Shown in pieces: positions 7,653 through 15,417 of a stretch of DNA of 64,000 nucleotides. The notes below the pieces were generated by a model. It did no database searches, was not told the origin of the DNA, and worked only from the letters and a program-made list of their open reading frames with translations. Origin of the DNA: Streptosporangium canum (GTDB lineage Bacteria; Actinomycetota; Actinomycetes; Streptosporangiales; Streptosporangiaceae); assembly GCF_900113865.1 (NCBI RefSeq), contig NZ_FOQY01000019.1:1-64000 (forward strand), read 5' to 3'. Made by a program: the position numbers and the translations under genes. How positions within the stretch are numbered: the first letter of the stretch is position 1; each line of letters begins with the position of its first letter.

Positions 7653-10031
7653 TCAGCCCTCGAGATCGCGCGCGGCGGCCACGGCGGCCTGGCCGAGACT
7701 GACGCCCCCGTCGTTGGGCGGGACGCGATGGTGGGTCAGCACCCGGAAATCCAGGAGCCGGAGCGCCTGGACGAGCCTGTCGAGCAGCAGCCGGTTCTGG
7801 AAGACGCCGCCGGACAGGGCGACCGTGCCGATGCCGGTGGACGCGCGGAGCCGCGCGCAGCTCGCGGCGGTGGCGGCGGCGAGCCCGTTGTGGAAGCGGG
7901 CGGAGATGACCGCCGGGTCGGTCCCGCCGCGCAGGTCCTCCACGACGGCCCGGATGAGGTCGCCGGTCCGGATCGTCAGCAGCCCTCCCGCGAGGTCGCC
8001 CTCGCCCTCGCCCTCGCCCTCGCCCTCGCGCTCGCCCTCGTCGCCGCCGAGCCGGACCGGATAGCCGGACTCCTCGGCGGGATCGGCCCGCTGTTCGAGC
8101 GCGATCGCGGCCTGCCCCTCGTAGGTGACGGTGTCGCGGAGGCCGAGGATCGCCGCGACGGCGTCGAACAGCCGCCCGGCGCTGGAGGTGAGGGGGGAGT
8201 TCACGCCGGATCTGGCCACGGCCACCACGTCGTCCCAGTCCCGGTGGCGGGAGCTCACCCGGAGATCGCCGGGTGGCGTGCCGCCGTAGGCCGCGTCCAG
8301 ATGCGCGGCGGCCATCCGCCAGGGCTGCCGGATCGCCGCCGTGCCGCCGGGCAGCGGCACCGGCGTCAGGCATCCGGCGCGGGTGAAGCCGGTGAGGTCG
8401 GCCACGAGGAGCTCGCCGCCCCACAGGGTGCCGTCGGCGCCGTAGCCGAGGCCGTCGAAGGCCACCCCGATGACGGGGCCGGCCTCCTGGTTGTCGGCCA
8501 GGCAGGAGGCGATGTGCGCGTGGTGGTGCTGGACCCCGACCAGGTCGACCCCGTCCAGGTCGCAGGCGTATTTGGTGGACAGGTACTCCGGGTGCAGGTC
8601 GTGCGCGACGACGCGGGGCGTGATGTCGAACAGCCGCCGGAAATGGTCGATCCCCTCGCTGAAGGAGCGCAGCGTCTCGTAGTTCTCCAGGTCGCCGATG
8701 TGGTGGGAGACGAAGGCGCGTCCTCCCTCGGCGAGGCAGAAGGTGTTCTTCAGCTCCGCGCCGCACGCCAGCACCGCCCGCCGTACGGGACGGGGGAGCC
8801 GGAGGGGCTCGGGGGCGTATCCCCGCGATCTCCGCAGCGGGAGCTCGCGCCCCCCTGCCGCGAGGACCACCGAGTCGTCGGTGCGGACGTGGATCGGGCG
8901 GTCGTGGGTGAGGAAGCGGTCGGCGATGCCGGCGAGCCGGGTGAACGCGTCCCAGTCCCGGTAGGCGATGGGCTCGTCGGAGAGGTTCCCGCTGGTCAGG
9001 ACGTACGGCCGGGCGATCTCGCGGGCGAGCAGGTGGTGCATGGGCGTATAGGGCAGCATGACGCCGAGGCGGCGGTCGTCCGGCGCCACGGCCCGGGCCA
9101 GCGGAGCGCCGGGGCGGCGGGGCAGCAGCACGATCGGCCGCCGGGGGCCGGTGAGCAGCCGCTCGGCCACGGGATCCAGTTCGCACAGCGTGCGCGCGGC
9201 GTCGAGGTCGGCGACCATGACGGCGAACGGCCTGTCCTCGCGGTGCTTGCGCGACCGCAGGGTCCGTACGGCGGCCTCGTCGGTGGCGTCGGCCGCCAGG
9301 TGGTAGCCGCCGAGGCCCTTGACGGCCAGGACGCCGCCCGACCGCACCACCTCGGCCGCGAGCCGGATCGGATCGCGAGCGGCGCCGCCGTCACTCCCGG
9401 CGGCGCCGGGACGGTGGGTGCGGCCGTCGGCGCCGAGCAGTCGCAGTGCCGGACCGCAGGCCGGGCAGCAGATCGGCTGGGCGTGGAACCTGCGGTCGTG
9501 CGGATCGAGGTACTCGGCCGTGCACTCCTCGCACATGGCGAACCCGGCCATCGTCGTGGCCGGCCGGTCGTAGGGGACGTCCCGGATGACGGTGAACCTC
9601 GGCCCGCAGTTGGTGCAGTTGATGAAGGGGTGGCGGTAACGGCGGTCGGCGGGGTCGGACAGCTCGGCCAGGCAGTCCGCGCACGTCGCGACATCGGGCG
9701 AGATCAGCGCCGCCCGCGCGCCCCCCTCCCTGCTGCCGGCGATGACGAAACCGCTGTCACCCAGGGCGGGCACGGCGGTGACGGTGACGCGGTGGATCAC
9801 CGCCAGCGGCGGCGCGTGACCCCCTAGCTCCTCCTGGAAGCGCGTGAGGCTCTCCCGCGTCCCCTCGGCCTCGATGAACACGCCCTCGCTGTCGTTGCCC
9901 ACCCACCCCGACAGGGCCAGCCGCCGGGCCAGGGAGTGGACGTGGGGGCGGAAACCCACCCCCTGCACGATCCCTTCGACCCGGATGCTGACCCGTGTCC
10001 GGGGCTCGGCCCGCGCCGCTCCGGTGCTCAT
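7653..10031 (-). CDS. hypF: Carbamoyltransferase HypF
   Basis: A 792-residue HypF. The domains in order are: acylphosphatase (VEGIVQGVGFRPHVHSLARR, about 15-100), two zinc fingers (CADCLAELSDP, INCTNCGP, CEECTAEYLDP, CCPACGP, about 115-190), a YrdC-like domain (about 205-390) and a Kae1/carbamoyltransferase domain with HHAHIASCLADN. HypF makes the thiocarboxamide used by HypE for the cyanide ligands of the NiFe cofactor. It is divergent from the rest of the hydrogenase run. A Gly-Glu hexanucleotide repeat is inserted near residue 665. The stop is followed by about 100 bases without a gene. Confidence 0.95.
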   Translation of the reverse strand: MSTGAARAEPRTRVSIRVEGIVQGVGFRPHVHSLARRLALSGWVGNDSEGVFIEAEGTRESLTRFQEELGGHAPPLAVIHRVTVTAVPALGDSGFVIAGSREGGARAALISPDVATCADCLAELSDPADRRYRHPFINCTNCGPRFTVIRDVPYDRPATTMAGFAMCEECTAEYLDPHDRRFHAQPICCPACGPALRLLGADGRTHRPGAAGSDGGAARDPIRLAAEVVRSGGVLAVKGLGGYHLAADATDEAAVRTLRSRKHREDRPFAVMVADLDAARTLCELDPVAERLLTGPRRPIVLLPRRPGAPLARAVAPDDRRLGVMLPYTPMHHLLAREIARPYVLTSGNLSDEPIAYRDWDAFTRLAGIADRFLTHDRPIHVRTDDSVVLAAGGRELPLRRSRGYAPEPLRLPRPVRRAVLACGAELKNTFCLAEGGRAFVSHHIGDLENYETLRSFSEGIDHFRRLFDITPRVVAHDLHPEYLSTKYACDLDGVDLVGVQHHHAHIASCLADNQEAGPVIGVAFDGLGYGADGTLWGGELLVADLTGFTRAGCLTPVPLPGGTAAIRQPWRMAAAHLDAAYGGTPPGDLRVSSRHRDWDDVVAVARSGVNSPLTSSAGRLFDAVAAILGLRDTVTYEGQAAIALEQRADPAEESGYPVRLGGDEGEREGEGEGEGEGDLAGGLLTIRTGDLIRAVVEDLRGGTDPAVISARFHNGLAAATAASCARLRASTGIGTVALSGGVFQNRLLLDRLVQALRLLDFRVLTHHRVPPNDGGVSLGQAAVAAARDLEG
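7999..8044. repeat. In-frame hexanucleotide repeat inside hypF
   Basis: About seven near-perfect copies of CCTCGC on the plus strand (GAGGGC on the coding strand) encode an EGEGEGEG run in HypF. The repeat is a multiple of three, so copy-number change would lengthen or shorten the loop without a frameshift. Confidence 0.85.
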
Positions 10032-10199
10032 GCGGCCATCTTGCCCGCGCCCCCGGCCGGCGACGGCGGGCGCGCGCGGTCCCGGGGGAGAAGGTTGCGC
10101 CCATGATCAGACCTTTACTCCGGTTTGTAGCGGCGAAGGTGTCGAGTATATGAACACTCACCGTAATCTGACGACTACCGTAAATAACGGAGCGTCCAC
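10032..10199. promoter_or_regulatory. Divergent promoter region hypF / hydrogenase operon
   Basis: A 168-base gap between hypF (minus) and the first SIS gene (plus). The right half is unusually AT-rich for this genome. It carries two ACCGTAA direct repeats (near 10159 and 10176) and TAAATAACGG just before the ribosome-binding site GGAG. This is the only sizeable non-coding space before the hydrogenase run, so the main promoter is inferred to be here. No confident -10/-35 pair was identified. Confidence 0.5.
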
Positions 10200-10844
10200 A
10201 TGTCAGTGACATCGACCATGCAAGTAGCCGTCAGCGAAGCCTTCGCCCGGCGTGACCGCGCCGCCCGCGCCCTCGTGGAGGACTCCGGGCGCATCGCGCG
10301 GGCCTGCCAGGACATGGCGGTCCGCTTCCGCCACGGCGGAAAGCTGATCGTCTTCGGCAACGGCGGCGGCGGCACGGACGCTGCCCACATCGCGGTCGAG
10401 TTCATGCACCCGGTCCTCGTGGGCAAGAGGGCCCTTCCGGCGATCGCGCTGAGCAACGACGCCGCGACGGTCAGCGGGGTGGGCAACCGCGAGGGCCTCG
10501 CCGAGACCTTCGCCCACCAGGTCCACCGCTGGGCGGACCCGGCCGACATGGCGCTGGGGATCTCCCGTGACGGCCGCTGCGAGAACGTCCTGCGGGGCCT
10601 GGAGATGGCCAAGGCCCTGGGCCTGTTCACCTTCGCTCTGACGGGCGGCGACGGAGGCCCCCTCGCGCGGAGCCCGGCGGCCGACCACGTGCTGACCGTC
10701 GCCTCGGACGATCCCGCCGTGGTCAAGGAGATCCACGTCACCGCCTACCACGTGCTGTGGGAGCTGGTGCATGTCTTCTACGAGCAGCCCGGCCCGCCCG
10801 GCGCCGGGACTCCCGGAGGGACGAGCGGGGAGGCGGCCCGATGA
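10200..10844 (+). CDS. SIS-domain protein (GmhA-like), first of a pair, phosphate loop degenerate
   Basis: A 214-residue sugar-isomerase-fold protein resembling sedoheptulose-7-phosphate isomerase GmhA. It keeps FGNGGGGTDAAHIAVEF, including an HxxxE pair (His63, Glu67) where GmhA binds its metal, and the C-terminal EIHVTAYHVLWEL helix. The sugar-phosphate loop, normally STSGNS, reads SRDGRCE (about 122-128), so phosphate binding is probably impaired. It starts the plus-strand hydrogenase run and is coupled by ATGA to a HypC-like gene, with a second SIS gene after that. There is no LPS heptose pathway nearby, so a role in hydrogenase assembly is more likely than in sugar metabolism, but this is inference. 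Confidence 0.85.
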   Translation: MSVTSTMQVAVSEAFARRDRAARALVEDSGRIARACQDMAVRFRHGGKLIVFGNGGGGTDAAHIAVEFMHPVLVGKRALPAIALSNDAATVSGVGNREGLAETFAHQVHRWADPADMALGISRDGRCENVLRGLEMAKALGLFTFALTGGDGGPLARSPAADHVLTVASDDPAVVKEIHVTAYHVLWELVHVFYEQPGPPGAGTPGGTSGEAAR

Positions 10845-11074
10845 GCGGGCCCGCGGACTGCCCGGCCGGCGTGTGCGTCACCTGCTCCGACCAGGCCGTG
10901 CCGATGACGGTGCTCCGGCTGGTCGAGCCGGACCTGGCGATGGCCGGCACCGGCGGTGTGGCCGAGGAGGTGAGCGTGGCACTGGTCGACGCGGCGGTGG
11001 GCGACACCGTCCTCGTGCACGCCAAGGAGGCCATCGCCGTGATCGCGAAGGGAGGCGGCGATGGGCAGGCTTGA
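10841..11074 (+). CDS. HypC/HupF-family chaperone, atypical N-terminus
   Basis: A 77-residue HypC-like beta-barrel protein. True HypC begins MCLGIPG with the catalytic Cys at position 2. Here the N-terminus is extended and the cysteines sit at 7, 12 and 15 (CPAGVCVTC). The body (VLVHAKEAIAVI) matches the HypC core. It lies between two SIS-domain genes, with overlaps on both sides (ATGA upstream, 14 bases downstream). A canonical hypC exists at 19159, so this copy has a separate role, perhaps specific to this hydrogenase or to the SIS proteins. Confidence 0.78.
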   Translation: MSGPADCPAGVCVTCSDQAVPMTVLRLVEPDLAMAGTGGVAEEVSVALVDAAVGDTVLVHAKEAIAVIAKGGGDGQA

Positions 11075-11738
11075 GGAACCGCCGGCCAAGGGGGTGCGGG
11101 AGCTGTACCCCTTCCTCTACGAGGGCCGGGCCGACCTCGAATCCGTGCTGGCGGAGGCGTGCCGCTCCACCGAGGAGAAGGCCGCCGAGATCGTACGGCT
11201 GCGCTGGCAGGTGGCCGAGGCGTCCGCCGACGCGCTCATGGAGTGCGCGGGGGAGATGGCTCTGCGGTTCGCCTCGGGCGGGCGGCTGTTCGCCTTCGGC
11301 AACGGCGGCAGCAGCACCGACGCCCAGGAGGTGGCGACCGCCTTCCTCCATCCGCCCTGCGGCCTGTCCCTGCCGGCCCTGTCCCTGACCAGCGACGTCG
11401 CCGTGGTCACCGCGCTCTCCAACGACGTGGGGTTCGACGTCGTCTTCGCGCGTCAGCTCGCGGCGCTGGGACGGCACGGTGACATCGCCGTCGGCCTGTC
11501 GACGAGCGGGGGCTCCACCAACGTCGTGCGCGCCTTCGAGGAGGCGACGCGCAGGGGCATGCTCACCATCGGCCTGGCCGGGGACGAGGGAGGCAGGCTG
11601 GCCGAACTCGACCTGCTCGACTACCTGTTCGTCATCCCGTCGTCGTCGGTGCACCGGATCCAGGAGGCCCAGACGACGGTCTACCACGTGCTGTGGGAGC
11701 TCACCCAGCACGCGCTCGGCGCGGTGCCCGCCCCGTAG
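11061..11738 (+). CDS. SIS-domain protein, second of a pair, metal site degenerate
   Basis: A 225-residue GmhA-like SIS protein. It has the complete phosphate loop (GLSTSGGSTNV, about 146-155) and RIQEAQTTVYHVLWEL near the C-terminus. The HxxxE metal pair of GmhA is replaced (EVATA at about 90-94). This is the mirror image of the first SIS protein, which keeps HxxxE and lacks the loop. The start ATG at 11061 lies inside the HypC-like gene, after GGGAGGCGGCG. The complementary losses suggest that the two proteins act together as a heteromer. Confidence 0.84.
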   Translation: MGRLEEPPAKGVRELYPFLYEGRADLESVLAEACRSTEEKAAEIVRLRWQVAEASADALMECAGEMALRFASGGRLFAFGNGGSSTDAQEVATAFLHPPCGLSLPALSLTSDVAVVTALSNDVGFDVVFARQLAALGRHGDIAVGLSTSGGSTNVVRAFEEATRRGMLTIGLAGDEGGRLAELDLLDYLFVIPSSSVHRIQEAQTTVYHVLWELTQHALGAVPAP

Positions 11739-11771
11739 GCCCGCGGAGCCGGGCGACCGGCCGCGGCTCTC

Positions 11772-11815
11772 CCCCGGAGACCCAGGAGACCAGGAGACCA
11801 GGAGACCCCGGAGAA
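11772..11815. repeat. Shine-Dalgarno-like GGAGACC repeats before the hhy leader
   Basis: Four to five copies of (A)GGAGACC(C) run in tandem with 9-10 base spacing just before a short leader ORF and hhyS. Each copy resembles a ribosome-binding site. It may have arisen by slippage; a regulatory role is speculative. Confidence 0.6.
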
Positions 11816-11825
11816 GGGACGCGTC

Positions 11826-11900
11826 ATGACCCGTACCGCACATGCCCCCCGCACCGACCACGACCTATCGCCATCGACGAGGAGCGGGGAGGCGGCATGA
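11826..11900 (+). CDS. Short leader ORF coupled to hhyS (24 residues)
   Basis: An ATG at 11826, preceded by GAGAAGGG, opens a 24-codon frame beginning MTRTAHAPRTDH. Its stop overlaps the hhyS ATG as ATGA at 11897-11900. The peptide has no hydrophobic core or known motif. Most junctions in this locus use the same overlap, so ribosomes finishing this ORF could re-initiate on hhyS. It may be a translational leader rather than a functional peptide, and could also be chance. Confidence 0.4.
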   Translation: MTRTAHAPRTDHDLSPSTRSGEAA

Positions 11901-12973
11901 CAGCGCCGACGGAGTCCGCGGGCAGCGGGCCGCAGCAGCAGGAAGAGCCGGTCGTCCACATTCTCTGGATCAACGCGGGGCTGAGCTGCGACGGGGACTC
12001 CGTCGCGCTGACCGCGGCGACGCAGCCGAGCATCGAGGAGATCGTGCTGGGGGCGCTGCCGGGGCTGCCCAAGGTGGCGGTGCACTGGCCGCTGATCGAC
12101 TTCGAGTCCGGGCCGATGCAGGGCGCGGACGTGTTCATCGAGTGGTTCTTCAAGGCCGACCGGGGAGAGCTGGATCCGTTCGTGCTGGTGGTGGAGGGCT
12201 CGATCCCGAACGAGTCGATCAAGCAGGAGGGCTACTGGTGCGGGTTCGGCAACAACCCGGCGACCGGTCAGCCGATGACCACCAGCGAGTGGCTGGATCG
12301 CCTGGCGCCCAAGGCGACGGCGGTGCTGGCGGCCGGCACGTGCGCGACCTACGGCGGGATCCACGCGATGGCGGGCAACCCGACCGGGGCGATGGGGGTG
12401 GCCGACTACCTGGGCTGGGACTGGCGCTCGAAGGCGGGGCTGCCGATCGTGAACGTGCCGGGCTGCCCGATCCAGCCGGACAACCTGTCGGAGACGATCC
12501 TGTATCTGCTCTACCAGGTGTCCGGGCAGGCGCCGATGATCCCGCTGGACGAGGCGTTGCGGCCGACGTGGCTGTTCGGCCAGACGGTGCACGAGGGCTG
12601 TGACCGGGCCGGCTACTACGAGCAGGGGCAGTTCGCGACCGAGTACGGCTCGCCGACGTGCCTGGTGAAGATCGGCTGCTGGGGTCCGGTGGTCAAGTGC
12701 AACGTGCCCAAGCGGGGCTGGATGAACGGGATCGGCGGCTGTCCGAACGTGGGCGGGATCTGTATCGCGTGCACGATGCCCGGCTTCCCGGACAAGTTCA
12801 TGCCGTTCATGGACGAGCCGCCGGGGGCGCGGGTGTCCTCGACCGTCAGCGGCGCCTACGGCAGCGTGATCCGCACCCTGCGCAGCATCACCCTCAAAAC
12901 GGTCGATAAAGAGCCGAAGTGGCGCAAGAAGGGCCGCGAGCTGCTCACCGGTTACAAGGCGTCCTGGAGCTGA
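11897..12973 (+). CDS. hhyS: [NiFe]-hydrogenase small subunit, group 1h
   Basis: A 358-residue small subunit with three Fe-S clusters. The proximal-cluster motif reads SCDGDS (Cys31, Asp34): the second Cys of the usual CxxC is Asp. This matches the three-Cys/one-Asp ligation described for the actinobacterial-type hydrogenase of Ralstonia eutropha. Other ligands are AAGTCATYGG, VPGCPIQ, HEGCDRAG, then CLVKIGCWG, CNVPKRG, CPNVGGICIAC. No Tat signal is present, as is usual for this group. Group 1h enzymes oxidise atmospheric H2 and feed electrons to the respiratory chain during starvation. The start ATG follows GGGGAGGCGGC. The large subunit begins 7 bases after the stop. Confidence 0.95.
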   Translation: MTAPTESAGSGPQQQEEPVVHILWINAGLSCDGDSVALTAATQPSIEEIVLGALPGLPKVAVHWPLIDFESGPMQGADVFIEWFFKADRGELDPFVLVVEGSIPNESIKQEGYWCGFGNNPATGQPMTTSEWLDRLAPKATAVLAAGTCATYGGIHAMAGNPTGAMGVADYLGWDWRSKAGLPIVNVPGCPIQPDNLSETILYLLYQVSGQAPMIPLDEALRPTWLFGQTVHEGCDRAGYYEQGQFATEYGSPTCLVKIGCWGPVVKCNVPKRGWMNGIGGCPNVGGICIACTMPGFPDKFMPFMDEPPGARVSSTVSGAYGSVIRTLRSITLKTVDKEPKWRKKGRELLTGYKASWS

Positions 12974-12980
12974 GCTGAAA

Positions 12981-14789
12981 ATGAAGACCTCACCGAGAGC
13001 GGGGCAGAGCGGCCCGCAGGACCAGCCACGCGAGCTGGTCGAGATGTCCTGGGACCCCATCACGCGCATCGTGGGGAGCCTGGGCATCTACTGCAAGGTC
13101 GACTTCAAGAACCGGGAGGTGGCCGAGTGTTACAGCACCTCGTCGATCTTCCGTGGCTACAGCATCTTCATGAAGGGCAAGGATCCGCGCGACGCGCACT
13201 TCATCACCAGCCGGATCTGCGGGATCTGCGGGGACAACCACGCCACCTGCTCGGTCTACGCCCAGAACATGGCCTACGGCGCCCGCCCGCCTGCCCTGGG
13301 GGAGTGGATCCTCAACTGCGGAGAGGCCGCCGAATACATGTTCGACCACAACATCTACCAGGAGAACCTGGTCGGGGTCGACTACTGCGAGAAGATGGTG
13401 CGCGAGACCAACCCCGGCGTGCTGGCCAGGGCCGAGCGGACCGAGGCCCCGCACGCGGCCGACCACGGCTACAAGACCATCGCCGACATCATGCGCTCCC
13501 TCAACCCGCTCGAAGGCGAGTTCTACCGCGAGGCGCTGGCGGTGAGCCGTACCACCAGGGAGATGTTCTGCCTGATGGAGGGGCGGCACGTGCACCCCTC
13601 CACCCTCTACCCCGGCGGGGTGGGCACGGTCGCGACGGTGCAGCTGTTCACCGACTACCTCAGCCGGCTGATGCGCTACGTGGAGTTCATGAAGCGGGTC
13701 GTGCCCATGCACGACGACCTGTTCGACTTCTTCTACGACGCGCTGCCCGGCTACGAGGAGGTCGGCCGCAGGCGCGTGCTGCTGGGCTGCTGGGGCAGCT
13801 TCCAGGATCCGGAGCACTGCGACTTCACCTACGAGAACATGGCCTCCTGGGGTAAGCGGATGTTCGTCAGCCCGGGGGTGATCGTCGACGGCAGACTCGT
13901 CACCGACGACCTGGTCGACATCAACCTCGGCATCCGGATCCTGCTGGGCAGCTCCTACTACGACGACTGGCAGGGGCAGGAGCCGTTCGTCACCCATGAC
14001 CCGCTGGGCAACCCGGTCGACATGCGCCACCCGTGGAACCAGCACACCATCCCGCGCCCGCAGAAGCGCGACTTCACCGACAAGTACAGCTGGGTGATGT
14101 CGCCGCGCTGGTTCGATGGCAAGGACATGCTGGCGCTGGACACCGGCGGCGGCCCGATCGCGCGCCTGTGGTCGACCGCGCTGTCGGGGAAGGTCGACAT
14201 CGGCTACGTCAGGGCGACCGGGCACAGCGTGCAGATCAACCTGCCGAAGACGGCGACCAAGCCGGAGAAGACGTTCGAGTGGAAGATCCCCGAGCGCAAC
14301 GGCGAGCTGATGTCCAACGCGCTGGAACGCAACCGGGCCCGCACCTACTTCCAGGCCTACGCGGCGGCGTGCGCGCTGCACTTCGCCGAACAGGGCCTGG
14401 CCGAGGTGCGCGCGGGACGGACCCAGACCTGGACGCCGTTCACGGTGCCGGAGGAGGCGATCAGCTGCGGGTTCACCGAGGCGGTGCGGGGCGTGCTGTC
14501 GCACCACATGGTGATCAGGAACGGCAAGATCGCCAACTATCATCCGTACCCGCCCACGCCCTGGAACGCCAGCGTCCGCGACGTCAACGGGGTGCCGGGG
14601 CCGTACGAGGACGCGGTGCAGAACACCCCGATCTTCGAGGAGAACTCCCCGGAGAACTTCAAGGGCATCGACATCATGCGCGCCGTGCGCAGCTTCGACC
14701 CCTGCCTGCCGTGCGGGGTCCACATGTATCTCGGTGACGGCAAGGAACTACGCAAGCTGCACACCCCCCATGCCGCCGGCACCCTGTGA
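12981..14789 (+). CDS. hhyL: [NiFe]-hydrogenase large subunit, group 1h
   Basis: A 602-residue catalytic subunit. The L1 motif RICGICGDNHATC (Cys80, Cys83) and the L2 motif DPCLPCGVH (Cys575, Cys578, His581) hold the NiFe(CN)2CO centre. Twenty-one residues follow His581; in this family a dedicated protease removes such a tail after nickel insertion, and a candidate protease is encoded at 18125. The gene pairs directly with hhyS. A 10-bp-arm hairpin follows the stop before the next gene. Confidence 0.96.
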   Translation: MKTSPRAGQSGPQDQPRELVEMSWDPITRIVGSLGIYCKVDFKNREVAECYSTSSIFRGYSIFMKGKDPRDAHFITSRICGICGDNHATCSVYAQNMAYGARPPALGEWILNCGEAAEYMFDHNIYQENLVGVDYCEKMVRETNPGVLARAERTEAPHAADHGYKTIADIMRSLNPLEGEFYREALAVSRTTREMFCLMEGRHVHPSTLYPGGVGTVATVQLFTDYLSRLMRYVEFMKRVVPMHDDLFDFFYDALPGYEEVGRRRVLLGCWGSFQDPEHCDFTYENMASWGKRMFVSPGVIVDGRLVTDDLVDINLGIRILLGSSYYDDWQGQEPFVTHDPLGNPVDMRHPWNQHTIPRPQKRDFTDKYSWVMSPRWFDGKDMLALDTGGGPIARLWSTALSGKVDIGYVRATGHSVQINLPKTATKPEKTFEWKIPERNGELMSNALERNRARTYFQAYAAACALHFAEQGLAEVRAGRTQTWTPFTVPEEAISCGFTEAVRGVLSHHMVIRNGKIANYHPYPPTPWNASVRDVNGVPGPYEDAVQNTPIFEENSPENFKGIDIMRAVRSFDPCLPCGVHMYLGDGKELRKLHTPHAAGTL

Positions 14790-14798
14790 TCAATCGGC

Positions 14799-14825
14799 CG
14801 CCGGGGAGCCGTCCGCTCCCCGGCG
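14799..14825 (+). terminator. Intercistronic hairpin after hhyL
   Basis: CGCCGGGGAG and CTCCCCGGCG form a perfect 10-bp stem with a 7-base loop between hhyL and the NifU-like gene. There is no U-tract. It could be an attenuator or an RNA-stabilising element that raises hhySL over the accessory genes. The downstream genes read on in the same direction, so a complete stop is unlikely. Confidence 0.65.
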
Positions 14826-14856
14826 GGAGGACGTGAGGAAAGGTGGCGCGGGCACG

Positions 14857-15417
14857 ATGCCGCAAGCCCATGACGTTCAGGCGGCCGGAGGCCGCGTCGA
14901 GGCGCTGATCGCCGAACTCGCCACGCTCAGCGACCCCGGGACACGTGCCAAGGCCGAGGAGCTCGTCCGCGTGCTGGTCGAGCTGTACGGCGCGGGCCTG
15001 GAACGCGTCGTCGAGATCGTCACCGACGCCGAGGCGGCGGAGGTGCTCCACCGCCTGGCCACCGACGACCTCGTCTCGGGCCTGCTCGTGCTGCACGACC
15101 TGCATCCCCTGAGCACGGCCGAGCGCGTCCGCGCCGCCCTCGACGCCGTCCGGCCCCACCTCGGGCTGCACGAGGGCGGGGTCGAGCTGCTCGGCGTGGA
15201 TGAGGCCGGGGTCGTACGGCTGCGCCTGCAGGGCGCCAGCCGGGGCTGCCCCTCCTCGCAGCTCGCCGTCATCTCCGCCGTCGAACGCGCCGTCCTCCAG
15301 GCCGCGCCGGAGGTGGCCGGGGTGGACGTCGAGAGGCCGGCCGACGACCGGGCGCCGCTGCTGCAGATCCAGCGCCGCCCGCCCGGCCCGTGCCCGGTGC
15401 CGGAGAAGGTCCCGTGA
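14857..15417 (+). CDS. NifU C-terminal-domain protein linked to group 1h hydrogenase (HhyE-like)
   Basis: A 186-residue protein with a helical N-terminal half and a NifU/Nfu-type domain from about 85 to 160 (VRPHLGLHEGGVELLGV, then GCPSSQLAVISAVERAV). Nfu proteins carry a CxxC that binds a shared [4Fe-4S] cluster. Here the first Cys is Ser (GASRGCPSS; Ser128, Cys131). I recall that a putative iron-sulfur protein in this position in Mycobacterium smegmatis (HhyE) is needed for activity. The start at 14857 is chosen for the GAGGAAAGG upstream; GTG at 14833 is an alternative. The stop overlaps the next gene as GTGA. Confidence 0.82.
   Translation: MPQAHDVQAAGGRVEALIAELATLSDPGTRAKAEELVRVLVELYGAGLERVVEIVTDAEAAEVLHRLATDDLVSGLLVLHDLHPLSTAERVRAALDAVRPHLGLHEGGVELLGVDEAGVVRLRLQGASRGCPSSQLAVISAVERAVLQAAPEVAGVDVERPADDRAPLLQIQRRPPGPCPVPEKVP

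Noticed and set aside
12990-14723. 577-codon open frame antisense to hhyL
   Set aside because: It mirrors the strong GC third-position bias of hhyL; the product is low-complexity with no motif. Similar long antisense frames over soxA, dmg oxidase and the FdhF-like gene were dropped for the same reason.
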